A DNA stretch of 41,105 nucleotides, from assembly GCF_902477725.1 (NCBI RefSeq), contig NZ_CABSIF010000020.1, positions 1-41,105 on the forward strand. The letters run 5' to 3'. Both the position numbers and the translations under genes were made by a program. The stretch comes from an uncultured Desulfovibrio sp. (GTDB taxonomy: Bacteria > Desulfobacterota > Desulfovibrionia > Desulfovibrionales > Desulfovibrionaceae). A model generated the notes under the pieces. That model searched no databases, had not been told where the DNA came from, and saw nothing but the letters and a program-made list of their open reading frames with translations. Positions 23,589 to 31,309 of this stretch are shown piece by piece. Within the stretch, counting starts at the first letter, position 1. Each line of letters opens with the position of its first letter.

Positions 23589-23617
23589 TTGCATGTTGCG
23601 CTGGATTGGGATATAAT
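23589..23617 (+). promoter_or_regulatory. Promoter of surA
   Basis: TTGCAT at 23589-23594, a 17-bp spacer and a perfect TATAAT at 23612-23617, about 48 bp before the surA GTG. It lies in the 138-bp gap after the lipoprotein gene, so surA can be transcribed on its own. Confidence 0.6.
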
Positions 23618-23664
23618 TTTACAGATAAAGCGCGGAATTTTTGCGCGCAAGCAGGGAGTATAAC

Positions 23665-24600
23665 GTGAGAAAAACGCTTATTTTGGCGCTGGTTATCTGT
23701 TTTATGACCGCTTTTGGCGCTCAGGCCGCACAGATCAACAAGGTGGCGGCCGTGGTGAATGGTCAGGTCATCACCATGTTCGATCTGCAAAAAAACGCTG
23801 TTCCTGATCTTATGCGTGCGCGTATCAATCCCAATGATCCCGCCCAGGCCAAGGCCGTGGACGCCGTGCTGCGCAAGGCGCTGGATGGTATGATCATGGA
23901 TATTCTGGTTGCGCAGGAAGCCAAGCGTCTCAAAATTTCCATTTCTTCTTCTGAAATTGATGGTGAAATCACCAAGATCATGAAGGGGAACAACCTCACC
24001 AAACAGCAGTTTGAAGAACGCCTGGCCCAGCAAAAGACCAGCGTCAGTGAACTGCGTGGCAATATTGAAAAAGGCTTGATTCGCCAGCGTGTTATGGCAA
24101 TGGAAGTGGGCCGCCGGGTTGTTGTGACCCCTGATGAGATCAAGGCCTACTACGATGCGCACAAGGATACCATGTATGACCGCTCCGGCCTGCACATGGC
24201 CCTTCTGGTGTATCATCCCAATGCCAACGCTGCGGCATTGGCTGCGCAGATCAAGTCTGGCGCGGTTTCGTTTGAGGAAGTGGTGCGCAAGTATTCCATC
24301 GCTCCCAATAAGGAAAACGGCGGCGACATGGGCGCAGTGGAGTGGGACAAGCTCAACCCCGAGTGGGAGGCCCGCCTCACCAGTATGAAACCCGGCGATG
24401 TAACTGATATTTTTGAGCTTCAGGGTCGCAAGGCGCAGGTGCGTCTGTACCGCCCTGGCGGCGGTGAAATCAAGATGCTTACCTTTGAGCAGGCCAGGCC
24501 GATGATCGACGGCATCCTGCGCCAGCCCAAGGCTATGGAGCGTTTTGAGGACTACACCAACCAGCTTCGCAGCCGGGCCGTTATTGATATCAGAATGTAG
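23665..24600 (+). CDS. surA: SurA-type peptidyl-prolyl isomerase / outer-membrane protein chaperone
   Basis: A 311-residue periplasmic protein. The signal peptide MRKTLILALVICFMTAFGAQAA precedes QINKVAAVVNGQVITMFDLQ, the SurA N-terminal domain. One parvulin domain follows (about residues 170-270): HMALLVYHPN, FEEVVRKYSIAPNKENGGDMGAVEWDKL. The two-parvulin E. coli SurA is longer (about 430), so this is a one-PPIase form. The GTG start at 23665 is supported by AGGGAG about 7 bp upstream and by the signal peptide beginning there. It escorts outer-membrane proteins such as the porin encoded further right. Confidence 0.88.
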   Translation: MRKTLILALVICFMTAFGAQAAQINKVAAVVNGQVITMFDLQKNAVPDLMRARINPNDPAQAKAVDAVLRKALDGMIMDILVAQEAKRLKISISSSEIDGEITKIMKGNNLTKQQFEERLAQQKTSVSELRGNIEKGLIRQRVMAMEVGRRVVVTPDEIKAYYDAHKDTMYDRSGLHMALLVYHPNANAAALAAQIKSGAVSFEEVVRKYSIAPNKENGGDMGAVEWDKLNPEWEARLTSMKPGDVTDIFELQGRKAQVRLYRPGGGEIKMLTFEQARPMIDGILRQPKAMERFEDYTNQLRSRAVIDIRM

Positions 24601-24681
24601 CGGGGCCGCCACGGGTGGTTCCGGCTTTTTGCTGGCAACCGCCGCCCCCTCAGGGCGGCAAGACCATTATCGAGGCTTTTC

Positions 24682-25719
24682 ATGACCTTAGTGGAATTGG
24701 GCGCTGCTTTGCGCGTTGAGCGCGAAAAGCGGGGTCTGGACATGGAAGATGCGGCAAACAGGCTGAAAATCAGCGCCCGTCTTCTGCGCGCTTTGGAGGA
24801 AGGGGACGAGACGTCCTTGCCCCCTCTGGCGTACACCAAGGGGTTTATCCGTTCATACGCGTCCTATGTTGGCCTTTCGGCTGAGGAAGTCAGCGAGGCG
24901 CTTGGGGCGCTTGAGGCTGCTTCTGAACCCGTTGCGCCGCAAAATGTTTATGAGCCCGAGATGGTCCTCACTCCGAGGCGTAACCTCAAGCCCATTTTGG
25001 CCGGGCTTTTCATGGTGTGCGTGATCGCAGTGGTGATGGTTGCCTGGCAACAGGGGGTGTTTGACTTCCTGAGTCGGCAGACGCGCCGTCTGGCGCAGCC
25101 CGCCCCCTTGCAGAGCGCCGAATCTGTTGACCCCGGCAATCTGGCCAGTCGGCCTTCCGCCCCTGCTGCTCAGGGTCAGACTCCGGTGCAGACGTCTGCC
25201 CAAGGTTCTGCGCAGGCTCCGGCGGTTGCCAGCCAGCCGCAAGGCTCTGCTGCCCCTACACAGGGGCAGACCCCGGCCCAGGCAACTGCGCAAAACTCTG
25301 CGCAAACTTCGGCGCAGGCTTCGGCCCAATCGGCAAGTCAGCCTGCTGCCCCAGGTCTGCCCCCGGTGCGCGGCACTGCCGCAAACGCGCCTGCCACGGG
25401 CACGCCTGCTTCAACGGCTCCGGCTACTCCGGCGGCTTCTGCCGCTGCGCAGGGCAGCGATGTGCCCGTAGGCACCCACAAGCTTATTATCACCGCCACA
25501 GAAGAATGTTGGGTTCACTCCAGCGCTGACAAAACCGACACTCGCCAGTTTTCGCTACATAAGGGCGATACTTTTGCCCTCACGTTCAGCAAGAGCCTGG
25601 AGTTGAAACTCGGCAACGCTGGCGGTGTGCGCCTGCGGTATGACGGTGAAGAACTGCCCCCGGCGGGGCAGAGTGGTCAGGTGCGCAATCTGGTGTTTCC
25701 CCCTGCGGACAGGCCATGA
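24682..25719 (+). CDS. rodZ: RodZ-like cytoskeletal/cell-shape protein
   Basis: A 345-residue bitopic protein. Residues about 5-70 form the cytoplasmic HTH_25 domain (LGAALRVEREKRGLDMEDAANRLKIS, LPPLAYTKGFIRSYASYVGL). One membrane helix lies around 105-125 (ILAGLFMVCVIAVVMVAWQ). A long Ala/Gln/Ser/Pro-rich linker (about 140-250, many SAQ/TAQ repeats) leads to the periplasmic DUF4115 domain (HKLIITATEECWVHSSADKTD, KGDTFALTFSKSLELKLGNAGGVRL). It links MreB to the elongation machinery in model bacteria. The stop overlaps recO by 4 bp (ATGA). The low-complexity linker is probably variable in length between strains. Confidence 0.88.
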   Translation: MTLVELGAALRVEREKRGLDMEDAANRLKISARLLRALEEGDETSLPPLAYTKGFIRSYASYVGLSAEEVSEALGALEAASEPVAPQNVYEPEMVLTPRRNLKPILAGLFMVCVIAVVMVAWQQGVFDFLSRQTRRLAQPAPLQSAESVDPGNLASRPSAPAAQGQTPVQTSAQGSAQAPAVASQPQGSAAPTQGQTPAQATAQNSAQTSAQASAQSASQPAAPGLPPVRGTAANAPATGTPASTAPATPAASAAAQGSDVPVGTHKLIITATEECWVHSSADKTDTRQFSLHKGDTFALTFSKSLELKLGNAGGVRLRYDGEELPPAGQSGQVRNLVFPPADRP

Positions 25720-26468
25720 CCGAATGGGCAGATCACGCGCTTGTGCTGCGAATCGGGCACTTTCGCGAGGCGGATCTGTGGCTGAAAATGCTTTGTCGCA
25801 AACACGGCCTGCTGACGCTGTTCGCCTTTGGCGGTAGCCGCAGCAGGCGTCGTTTTTGCGGCTGCCTGGATGTGCTCAACAGTCTGCATTGCAGGGTAAA
25901 GGCCTCGGGGCGCGGCAGCTTTCTCAATCTTGAGGAGGCCGTGCTGCTGGGCGGGCCGCAAAACTTGCGCGGAAACTGGCGGCGCATGGGGCTGGCGGCC
26001 AACTGCCTGCGGTTTGTGGAAGCGCTTGGCGTCAATGACGAAGGCGCGGACGAGGCCTTTCTGCTGGTTGAAGATTTGCGCAAGACGCTGGAAGAAGCGG
26101 AAAACGTGCCCTCGCTGCTGCCCCAGTTTTTCCGCCTGCGGTTTGCTGGCGTTTTGGGGTTTGCGCCTGATCTGGGCAGATGCGGCACCTGCGGCGCGGC
26201 CATAACCGGCCCCGCGCAGTTTGTGGTTGACGAGGCCCAGTTGCGTTGCCCTTCATGCCGCGCGGCAGTAGGGCCTGCGCGGTATGGCGTGGAACTGGGC
26301 GCGTCCGGGCTTGACCTTTTGCGTCATGTGCAGCAAGAATTTCCCTCCGGCTGGCATGCGGAAGATCTGCCTGCGGCAGATCGACGCGCGTGCGCCAAGG
26401 TTATTGACGGTTTTGTGCAATATCACCTGGGTCTCTCGTGGGAAGGGGGCTACTTTCGTCACGTGTGA
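25716..26468 (+). CDS. recO: DNA repair protein RecO
   Basis: A 250-residue RecO. The N-terminal OB-fold region (residues about 1-80) shows DHALVLRIGHFREADLWLKM and LTLFAFGGSRSRRR. The helical C-terminal part holds a zinc-binding site CGTCGAA...LRCPSCRA (about residues 157-190). It loads RecA with RecR in the RecFOR pathway. Start ATG 25716 overlaps the rodZ stop, showing coupling. It is the last gene of the mfd-to-recO run; glyQ begins 109 bp later. Confidence 0.9.
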   Translation: MTEWADHALVLRIGHFREADLWLKMLCRKHGLLTLFAFGGSRSRRRFCGCLDVLNSLHCRVKASGRGSFLNLEEAVLLGGPQNLRGNWRRMGLAANCLRFVEALGVNDEGADEAFLLVEDLRKTLEEAENVPSLLPQFFRLRFAGVLGFAPDLGRCGTCGAAITGPAQFVVDEAQLRCPSCRAAVGPARYGVELGASGLDLLRHVQQEFPSGWHAEDLPAADRRACAKVIDGFVQYHLGLSWEGGYFRHV

Positions 26469-26577
26469 TCGTGTTTGCATCGAAATTTACGATTCGGTTT
26501 GGGATGGTTTGGGGCGGCGTTAGTATTGAACAGCCGCGCGTATGCGTCTGAAAAAGGCTACGAACAAAGGACAGCGC

Positions 26578-27456
26578 ATGTATTTTCAGGATGTCATTTT
26601 AACTTTGCAGAACTACTGGGCCAACCAGGGTTGCGTCATTGAACAGCCTTCGGGTGTGGAATGCGGTGCCGGTACGTTCAACCCCAACACGTTTTTGAGG
26701 GTTATTGGGCCGGAACCGTGGAGTGTGGCCTATGTGGAACCCTCCCGCCGTCCTACGGATGGCCGCTACGGCGAAAATCCCAACCGCCTGCAACGGTATT
26801 TCCAGTTTCAGGTGATCATGAAGCCCTCGCCGGACAACGTGCAGGATCTGTATCTGCAAAGCCTCAAGGCGCTGGGCATCAACCCTGCGCAGCATGACAT
26901 CCGTTTTGTGGAAGACGACTGGGAATCCCCCACCCTCGGCGCCTGGGGCCTTGGCTGGGAAGTGTGGCTCAATGGTATGGAAGTGAGCCAGTTCACCTAT
27001 TTTCAGCAGGTGGGCGGCATTGATCTTTCGCCCATCAGCGTGGAACTGACCTACGGCCTTGAGCGCCTTACCATGTATTTGCAGGGCGTTGAATCCGTGT
27101 ATGATCTGGCCTGGAACAAAAACGTCACCTACGGTCACATCTACCACCAGAATGAAGTGGAGCAGTCACGCCACAATTTTGAGGCCAGCAATCCTGAAAT
27201 GCTGTTGCGGCATTTCAACGATTTTGAAGGTCAGTGCAAAGTCCTGCTGGAGCAGGGGTTGCCTTGGCCTGCCTATGATTACTGCCTCAAGTGCTCGCAT
27301 ACATTCAACCTTCTGGACGCCAGAGGAGCCATCTCCATCACGGAACGCACCGGCTATATCGGCAGGGTGCGCGCTCTGGCGGCTGGAGTGGCGCGACTGT
27401 ACGCAGCCCAGCGTGAAGAACTGGGCTATCCCATGCTCAAAAAGGATGCGAGGTAA
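26578..27456 (+). CDS. glyQ: Glycyl-tRNA synthetase alpha subunit
   Basis: A 292-residue catalytic subunit of the alpha2-beta2 bacterial GlyRS. The canonical beginning MYFQDVILTLQNYWANQGC is present. TFLRVIGPEPWSVAYVEPS, PTDGRYGENPNRLQ, EDDWESPTLGAWGLGWEVW and the C-terminal SHTFNLLDARGAIS follow. An in-frame ATG 12 codons upstream is discounted because the family starts at MYFQDV and AAAGG lies just before it. glyS follows after 3 bp. No T-box leader is seen in the 109 bp before it. Confidence 0.96.
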   Translation: MYFQDVILTLQNYWANQGCVIEQPSGVECGAGTFNPNTFLRVIGPEPWSVAYVEPSRRPTDGRYGENPNRLQRYFQFQVIMKPSPDNVQDLYLQSLKALGINPAQHDIRFVEDDWESPTLGAWGLGWEVWLNGMEVSQFTYFQQVGGIDLSPISVELTYGLERLTMYLQGVESVYDLAWNKNVTYGHIYHQNEVEQSRHNFEASNPEMLLRHFNDFEGQCKVLLEQGLPWPAYDYCLKCSHTFNLLDARGAISITERTGYIGRVRALAAGVARLYAAQREELGYPMLKKDAR

Positions 27457-27459
27457 GCC

Positions 27460-29544
27460 GTGGCGACCTTTGTGCTTGAAATCGGCAGCGAAGAGTTGCC
27501 TTCCCGTTTTCTGGCCCCCGAAGAAGGGGAGCTGGCCTCACGTTTTAGCGGCGCTCTGGACGAGGCCGGGCTTGAATACGGCGCGCTGCGCGTCATGAGC
27601 ACGCCCCGTCGCGCGGTGGTGATTGTTGAAGACCTCAACCCTGTGCAGGTTGAGAGGGAAGAGGTCGTCTCCGGCCCGCCCGTGCGCGTGGCCTATGACG
27701 CCGAAGGCAAGCCCACCAAAGCCCTTGAGGGTTTTGTGCGTACCAATGCCTGCGCTCTTGAGGACGTTTTTCGTGTAGAGACGGACAAGGGCGAATACGT
27801 AGCCGTGCGCAAACGCACCGGCGGCGCACCTGCAGCCGGTTTGCTTGCTGATATCTGCCCCACGGTGATTACCGCGCTTTCGTTCCAGAAACGCATGCAC
27901 TGGGGTTCATATTCCCTGGCCTATGCCCGCCCGCTGCGCTGGTTACTGGCGCTGCTTGATGATGCCATAGTGCCCTTTACCGTTGGGCCCATGACCTCTG
28001 GCCGTGAGACTTGCGGGCACCGCATCCACGGCGCTGGCCCCTTTGCTGTGGCGCATGCCAATGAATTTCTAGCCACTCTCGCCGGGCCCTGCGCCATTAC
28101 CATTGATCCTGCCCAACGCCGCAACATCATTATTGAGGGCGGCAATGCCCAGGCGGCTGCCGCTGGCGGCAAAGTGCTGTGGAAAGACAGCCTGCTGGAC
28201 GAAGTTCAGGGCCTTGCCGAACACCCTGTGCCGCTGCTGGCCGATTTTGATCCCGCCTATCTTGAGGTGCCGCGCGAAGTGCTGCTCACCAGCATGGAAA
28301 GCCACCAGAAGAGCTTTGGTATTGAAGGGGTCAATGGCGAACTGCTGCCGCATTTTCTGACCGTGCTGAATCTCACCCCCGAAGACATGGGTGTGGTCAA
28401 GCGCGGCTGGGAACGTGTGCTGCGCGCCCGGCTTGAAGACGCCCGCTTTTTCTGGCAGGCCGACTTGCGCGATACCTTTGACCACTGGCTGCAAAAGCTG
28501 GATACGGTCATCTTTATCGGCGGGCTTGGCAGCATGGGCGACAAAACCCGCAGGCTTGAGGATCTGTGCCGCTGGCTTGCCGAAAGCTGCGCGCCCGACC
28601 TTGCCGATGATGCCGCGCGCGCCGGACGCCTTTCAAAGGCAGATCTGGTGAGCGGCCTTGTGGGTGAGTTTGATACCCTTCAGGGCATCATGGGCGGCAT
28701 CTATGCTGGCCGTAAAGGCGAAAGCAAGGCTGTGGCCGAAGCTCTGGGCGAACAGTATCTGCCCGCCGGGCCGGATTCTCCGCTGCCCAAGAGCCTCGCA
28801 GGCGCGCTGCTCTCTATGGCGGACAAGGCCGACACCCTCGCAGGTTGCTTCGGCCTTGGCATGATCCCCACTGGCGCTGCCGACCCCAACGGCCTGCGGC
28901 GTTGCGCGTTGGGCATCATCCGCATCATGCTTGAGTTCGGTCTTGCGGTTGACGTGCGGCAGTTCTTTGCCAAGGCGCAACAGCTTTATGGCGATCGCCA
29001 GTGGAAGCTTGCCCCGCACGATGCTCTGGACAAGCTCATGGAATTTTTTGCTGCGCGTCTGCGCAACTATTTCATGAGTCAGGGACAGGACACGCTGCTG
29101 GTGGATGCGGCCCTTGGCGCGGGCGCAGAAGACGTGAAGGACTGCGGCGCTCGCCTTGCGGCGCTGGCAACATTCAGTCTGGCGGCGGACTATGAAGCTG
29201 CGGTGCAGACCTTCAAGCGCGTTGCCAATATCCTGCGCAAGCAGGGTCAGGCTGAGGAACTTTCTGACCACTGGGACCCCGCCTTGCTGCGTGAAGACGC
29301 GGAAAAAGCGCTGGCATCCACGCTGGAAGAAATGTTGCCCCGCCTTGATGCCCTGTGGGCCGCCCACGACCATGCCGCCGCGCTGGCTTGCCTGAGCGCG
29401 GTACGCCCCGCTGTGGATGCCTTTTTTGCAGGTGTGATGGTTATGTGCGATGATGTGGAGTTGCGCCGCAACAGATTGAGCATGCTGCACGGCCTTGGCT
29501 CGCGGTTTGCGCGTCTGGCCGATTTTTCGGCTTTGCAGATGTAG
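27460..29544 (+). CDS. glyS: Glycyl-tRNA synthetase beta subunit
   Basis: A 694-residue beta subunit that binds tRNA-Gly and works with GlyQ. The start is TFVLEIGSEELPSRFL, with conserved blocks ALSFQKRMHWGSYSLAYARPLRWLLALLD, VLLTSMESHQKSFGIE, LLPHFLTVLNL and the ARFFWQADLRD region. The C-terminal anticodon-binding part (about 560-694) is present, and the length is normal. GTG start at 27460 has GAGG about 7 bp upstream, inside the glyQ end, consistent with coupling. Confidence 0.95.
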   Translation: MATFVLEIGSEELPSRFLAPEEGELASRFSGALDEAGLEYGALRVMSTPRRAVVIVEDLNPVQVEREEVVSGPPVRVAYDAEGKPTKALEGFVRTNACALEDVFRVETDKGEYVAVRKRTGGAPAAGLLADICPTVITALSFQKRMHWGSYSLAYARPLRWLLALLDDAIVPFTVGPMTSGRETCGHRIHGAGPFAVAHANEFLATLAGPCAITIDPAQRRNIIIEGGNAQAAAAGGKVLWKDSLLDEVQGLAEHPVPLLADFDPAYLEVPREVLLTSMESHQKSFGIEGVNGELLPHFLTVLNLTPEDMGVVKRGWERVLRARLEDARFFWQADLRDTFDHWLQKLDTVIFIGGLGSMGDKTRRLEDLCRWLAESCAPDLADDAARAGRLSKADLVSGLVGEFDTLQGIMGGIYAGRKGESKAVAEALGEQYLPAGPDSPLPKSLAGALLSMADKADTLAGCFGLGMIPTGAADPNGLRRCALGIIRIMLEFGLAVDVRQFFAKAQQLYGDRQWKLAPHDALDKLMEFFAARLRNYFMSQGQDTLLVDAALGAGAEDVKDCGARLAALATFSLAADYEAAVQTFKRVANILRKQGQAEELSDHWDPALLREDAEKALASTLEEMLPRLDALWAAHDHAAALACLSAVRPAVDAFFAGVMVMCDDVELRRNRLSMLHGLGSRFARLADFSALQM

Positions 29545-29628
29545 GTTGTTCAACGGTTTTGCCGGAGGAGAGGGGCGCTTTTGACGGTTCCCCCTCACCT
29601 TCAAACAAGAAAATATTCGATAAAAAGA

Positions 29629-29666
29629 CACGATTGCTTGACAGCTAATCGTGCCAGTGGTAAGAA
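29629..29666 (+). promoter_or_regulatory. rpsT promoter with overlapping inverted repeat
   Basis: A perfect -35 TTGACA at 29638-29643, 17-bp spacer, -10 TAAGAA at 29661-29666. A 7-bp inverted repeat CACGATT/AATCGTG (29629-29635, 29647-29653) brackets the -35 box and might be an operator. It is in the 199-bp gap after glyS. Confidence 0.55.
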
Positions 29667-29743
29667 CCCTTCTTCGCGACAACGCGCTAACTTCTGTTTT
29701 CATGGCTTGCGCGGGCAAGCCCAACATATGTGGAGGATTCAAA

Positions 29744-30013
29744 GTGGCCAACCATAAGTCAGCCCTCAAGCGTCATAAGCAGAGCTTGCAGCGGGCAGGC
29801 CGCAATCGCGCCGCCCGTACCCGCGTGAAGAATGCCATCAAGCAGGTTCGCGCCGCCATCCAGAACAACGAACAGGGCCAGGCCAGCGAAGCTCTGTCCA
29901 GCGCCACTTCCGTGCTCGCCAAGGCTGCCGGTAAGGGTGCCCTGCACTGGAAGAAGGCCGCACGCAAGATTTCGCGTCTGGCTCATGCCGTTAACGGCAT
30001 CAGCGCCCAGTAG
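29744..30013 (+). CDS. rpsT: 30S ribosomal protein S20
   Basis: An 89-residue, strongly basic helical protein starting (GTG) ANHKSALKRHKQSLQRAGRNRAARTRVK, typical of S20, which binds 16S rRNA in the small subunit. GGAGG lies 7 bp before the GTG; the in-frame extension upstream crosses the promoter and is discounted. It is a monocistronic gene between glyS and tRNA-Arg. A non-ATG start is usual for rpsT in several bacteria and can take part in autoregulation. Confidence 0.95.
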   Translation: MANHKSALKRHKQSLQRAGRNRAARTRVKNAIKQVRAAIQNNEQGQASEALSSATSVLAKAAGKGALHWKKAARKISRLAHAVNGISAQ

Positions 30014-30034
30014 TTTTTCTTATTGGTTTGAGGC

Positions 30035-30057
30035 GTGCTTGCCCAAGGGGCAAGCAC
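30035..30057 (+). terminator. Hairpin after rpsT, weak terminator
   Basis: A perfect 10-bp stem GTGCTTGCCC/GGGCAAGCAC (30035-30044, 30048-30057) with a 3-nt loop, followed by ATTCCC rather than a U-tract. It is 21 bp past the rpsT stop. An AT-rich palindrome TTTTCAAAA/TATTTTGAAAA follows near 30107-30129. Confidence 0.55.
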
Positions 30058-30133
30058 ATTCCCTTACGGGAAGTTGCAGATAATAATTTTTAACAAGTTC
30101 ACAGGCTTTTCAAAAAATATTTTGAAAAAAAGC

Positions 30134-30162
30134 TTGACGGCGACTGTGACTTGCGTTAGTTT
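30134..30162 (+). promoter_or_regulatory. Promoter of tRNA-Arg
   Basis: TTGACG at 30134-30139, 17-bp spacer, TAGTTT at 30157-30162, with the tRNA 5' end 14 bp downstream. The AT-rich palindromic stretch just upstream could act as an UP element. Confidence 0.65.
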
Positions 30163-30176
30163 CCTCTTCGTTGAAC

Positions 30177-30253
30177 GCGCTCGTAGCTCAGCTGGATAGA
30201 GCAACAGGCTACGAACCTGTAGGTCAGGAGTTCGAATCTCTTCGGGCGCACCA
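30177..30253 (+). tRNA. tRNA-Arg (ACG)
   Basis: A complete 77-nt cloverleaf. The acceptor is GCGCTCG/CGGGCGC with one G-T pair. The D-arm contains AGCTCAGCTGGATAGAGC. The anticodon stem CAGGC...GCCTG-type encloses an ACG anticodon (CTACGAA loop). The T-arm has GTTCGAATC, and ACCA is encoded at 30250-30253. The A34 is expected to be modified to inosine. Confidence 0.95.
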
Positions 30254-30264
30254 CAAGAAAGTCA

Positions 30265-30297
30265 AGCCCTTACGGTTAATCACCGTAAGGGCTTTTT
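30265..30297 (+). terminator. Intrinsic terminator of tRNA-Arg
   Basis: Stem AGCCCTTACGGT/ACCGTAAGGGCT (30265-30276, 30282-30293) then TTTTT, 12 bp after the CCA. Classic form. The next 123 bp up to the regulator gene hold a GTTTGGT/ACCAAAAC palindrome (about 30312-30328) and GGGGC/GCCCC near 30346 but no gene. Confidence 0.9.
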
Positions 30298-30420
30298 CTG
30301 TTTTTGGTGGCTGTTTGGTGACCAAAACAGGCTCTACACCAAAGACAGGGGCAAGCCCCTTCAACGGGCAGTTTTTCCGACAGGTTTCTGATCAATTCCC
30401 CCAGCCATTTCAGGAGCACA

Positions 30421-31092
30421 TCAACTCCCTGCCAGCATAAAAAATTCTTCAGGGCGCAGAATTGTTACGGTTTTGCCGGAGAATGGCCCGAACAGTCCGC
30501 TTTCCTCCTGCTGCCGCAAGATTTTGTACAAGGAAATTCTGTGTACGCCCAAAAGGCTGGCCATCTCCTGCTTGGAAACTCCCATATCGGCTGTAAGGGG
30601 GTCGCTGCCTGGGATTATGTGTTGTGCCAAAAATTTGCAGGTACGGGCCAACACGTTATCAAGGTACAGTGAGGAAGCCTGATTTGAAAGTACCCGCAAT
30701 TTGCGGGACATGGAGCAGAGCAGGTTGATGAGCAGATGAGGATAATCCTTGCAGATTTCTTCTACATTTTCAGCCGTAAAAGCATAGCTCACGCAGCTTG
30801 TTGCGCACGAAAAAAAACTCTCGGCTGGCATGGGATCAAAGAACGGGGTTTCGCCAAAAACGCACCCTTCGTGAATATACCAGAGGATTTTTTCTACCCC
30901 TTCCATATTCTGATTCGTCAGCCGAACCCTGCCCCGATCTAGAAAGTACAATTCCCGCCCGAATGGAACACGATGTCCTTTGTCCCAAACAAGCTTTCGC
31001 CCCAGATGCAATACTGAACGCCAGCTGGAATTCATTTCGCGCATTTCCTTGAAGGCCAGGCTGCGTCCACAATTGATGCCGCGATTTTCCAT
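30421..31092 (-). CDS. Crp/Fnr-family transcriptional regulator
   Basis: A 223-residue regulator. Residues about 30-135 form a cNMP-binding-type beta barrel (FGRELYFLDRGRVRLTN, WYIHEGCVFGETPFFDPMPAESFF). A long dimer helix follows (VEEICKDYPHLLINLLCSMSRKLRVLSNQASS). The C-terminal winged helix-turn-helix is around 165-195 (VSKQEMASLLGVHRISLYKIL). FNR-type N-terminal Cys clusters are absent, so O2 sensing by Fe-S is unlikely; the ligand is unknown. GGGAGG precedes the start. It is divergent from the arylsulfotransferase operon (217-bp shared region) and so is the prime candidate to control it. Confidence 0.87.
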   Translation of the reverse strand: MENRGINCGRSLAFKEMREMNSSWRSVLHLGRKLVWDKGHRVPFGRELYFLDRGRVRLTNQNMEGVEKILWYIHEGCVFGETPFFDPMPAESFFSCATSCVSYAFTAENVEEICKDYPHLLINLLCSMSRKLRVLSNQASSLYLDNVLARTCKFLAQHIIPGSDPLTADMGVSKQEMASLLGVHRISLYKILRQQEESGLFGPFSGKTVTILRPEEFFMLAGS

Positions 31093-31309
31093 GTTGCCTC
31101 CCTAGAACAGTTGCTCTGGCTTTCTGATAACAGCCTTTTGCTTCAAAATGCAATTAATTGTGAAAAATGTTGCAAATGAAACACGTGTCTTCACCGACTT
31201 CATATTATTTTGGCCCATAGAGTGGATCAAATACCTTGTGCGCTGTTCCTCGCCTTCTGCCGGATATTGGCGCATTCCGCAAACATCAATTGATCTGGAG
31301 GAATTTAAT
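31093..31309. promoter_or_regulatory. Shared regulatory region of the Crp/Fnr gene and the arylsulfotransferase operon
   Basis: Two perfect 10-bp palindromes lie here: CAATTAATTG at 31151-31160 and ATCAATTGAT at 31285-31294, the second ending 2 bp before the GGAGG of the first structural gene. TATTAT at 31203-31208 could be a -10; no good -35 is seen, which fits an activator-dependent promoter. TTGCAA at 31170-31175 lies near where a class II Crp-type site would be. The choice of operator is uncertain. Confidence 0.4.

Noticed and set aside
26469..26577. T-box leader or strong promoter before glyQ
   Set aside because: No T-box sequence or Stem I/antiterminator. TTTGGG/TAGTAT (26498-26526) is too weak to call a promoter with confidence.
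30171..30440. 89-residue plus-strand frame starting next to tRNA-Arg
   Set aside because: It runs through the tRNA gene and its terminator; not a protein gene.
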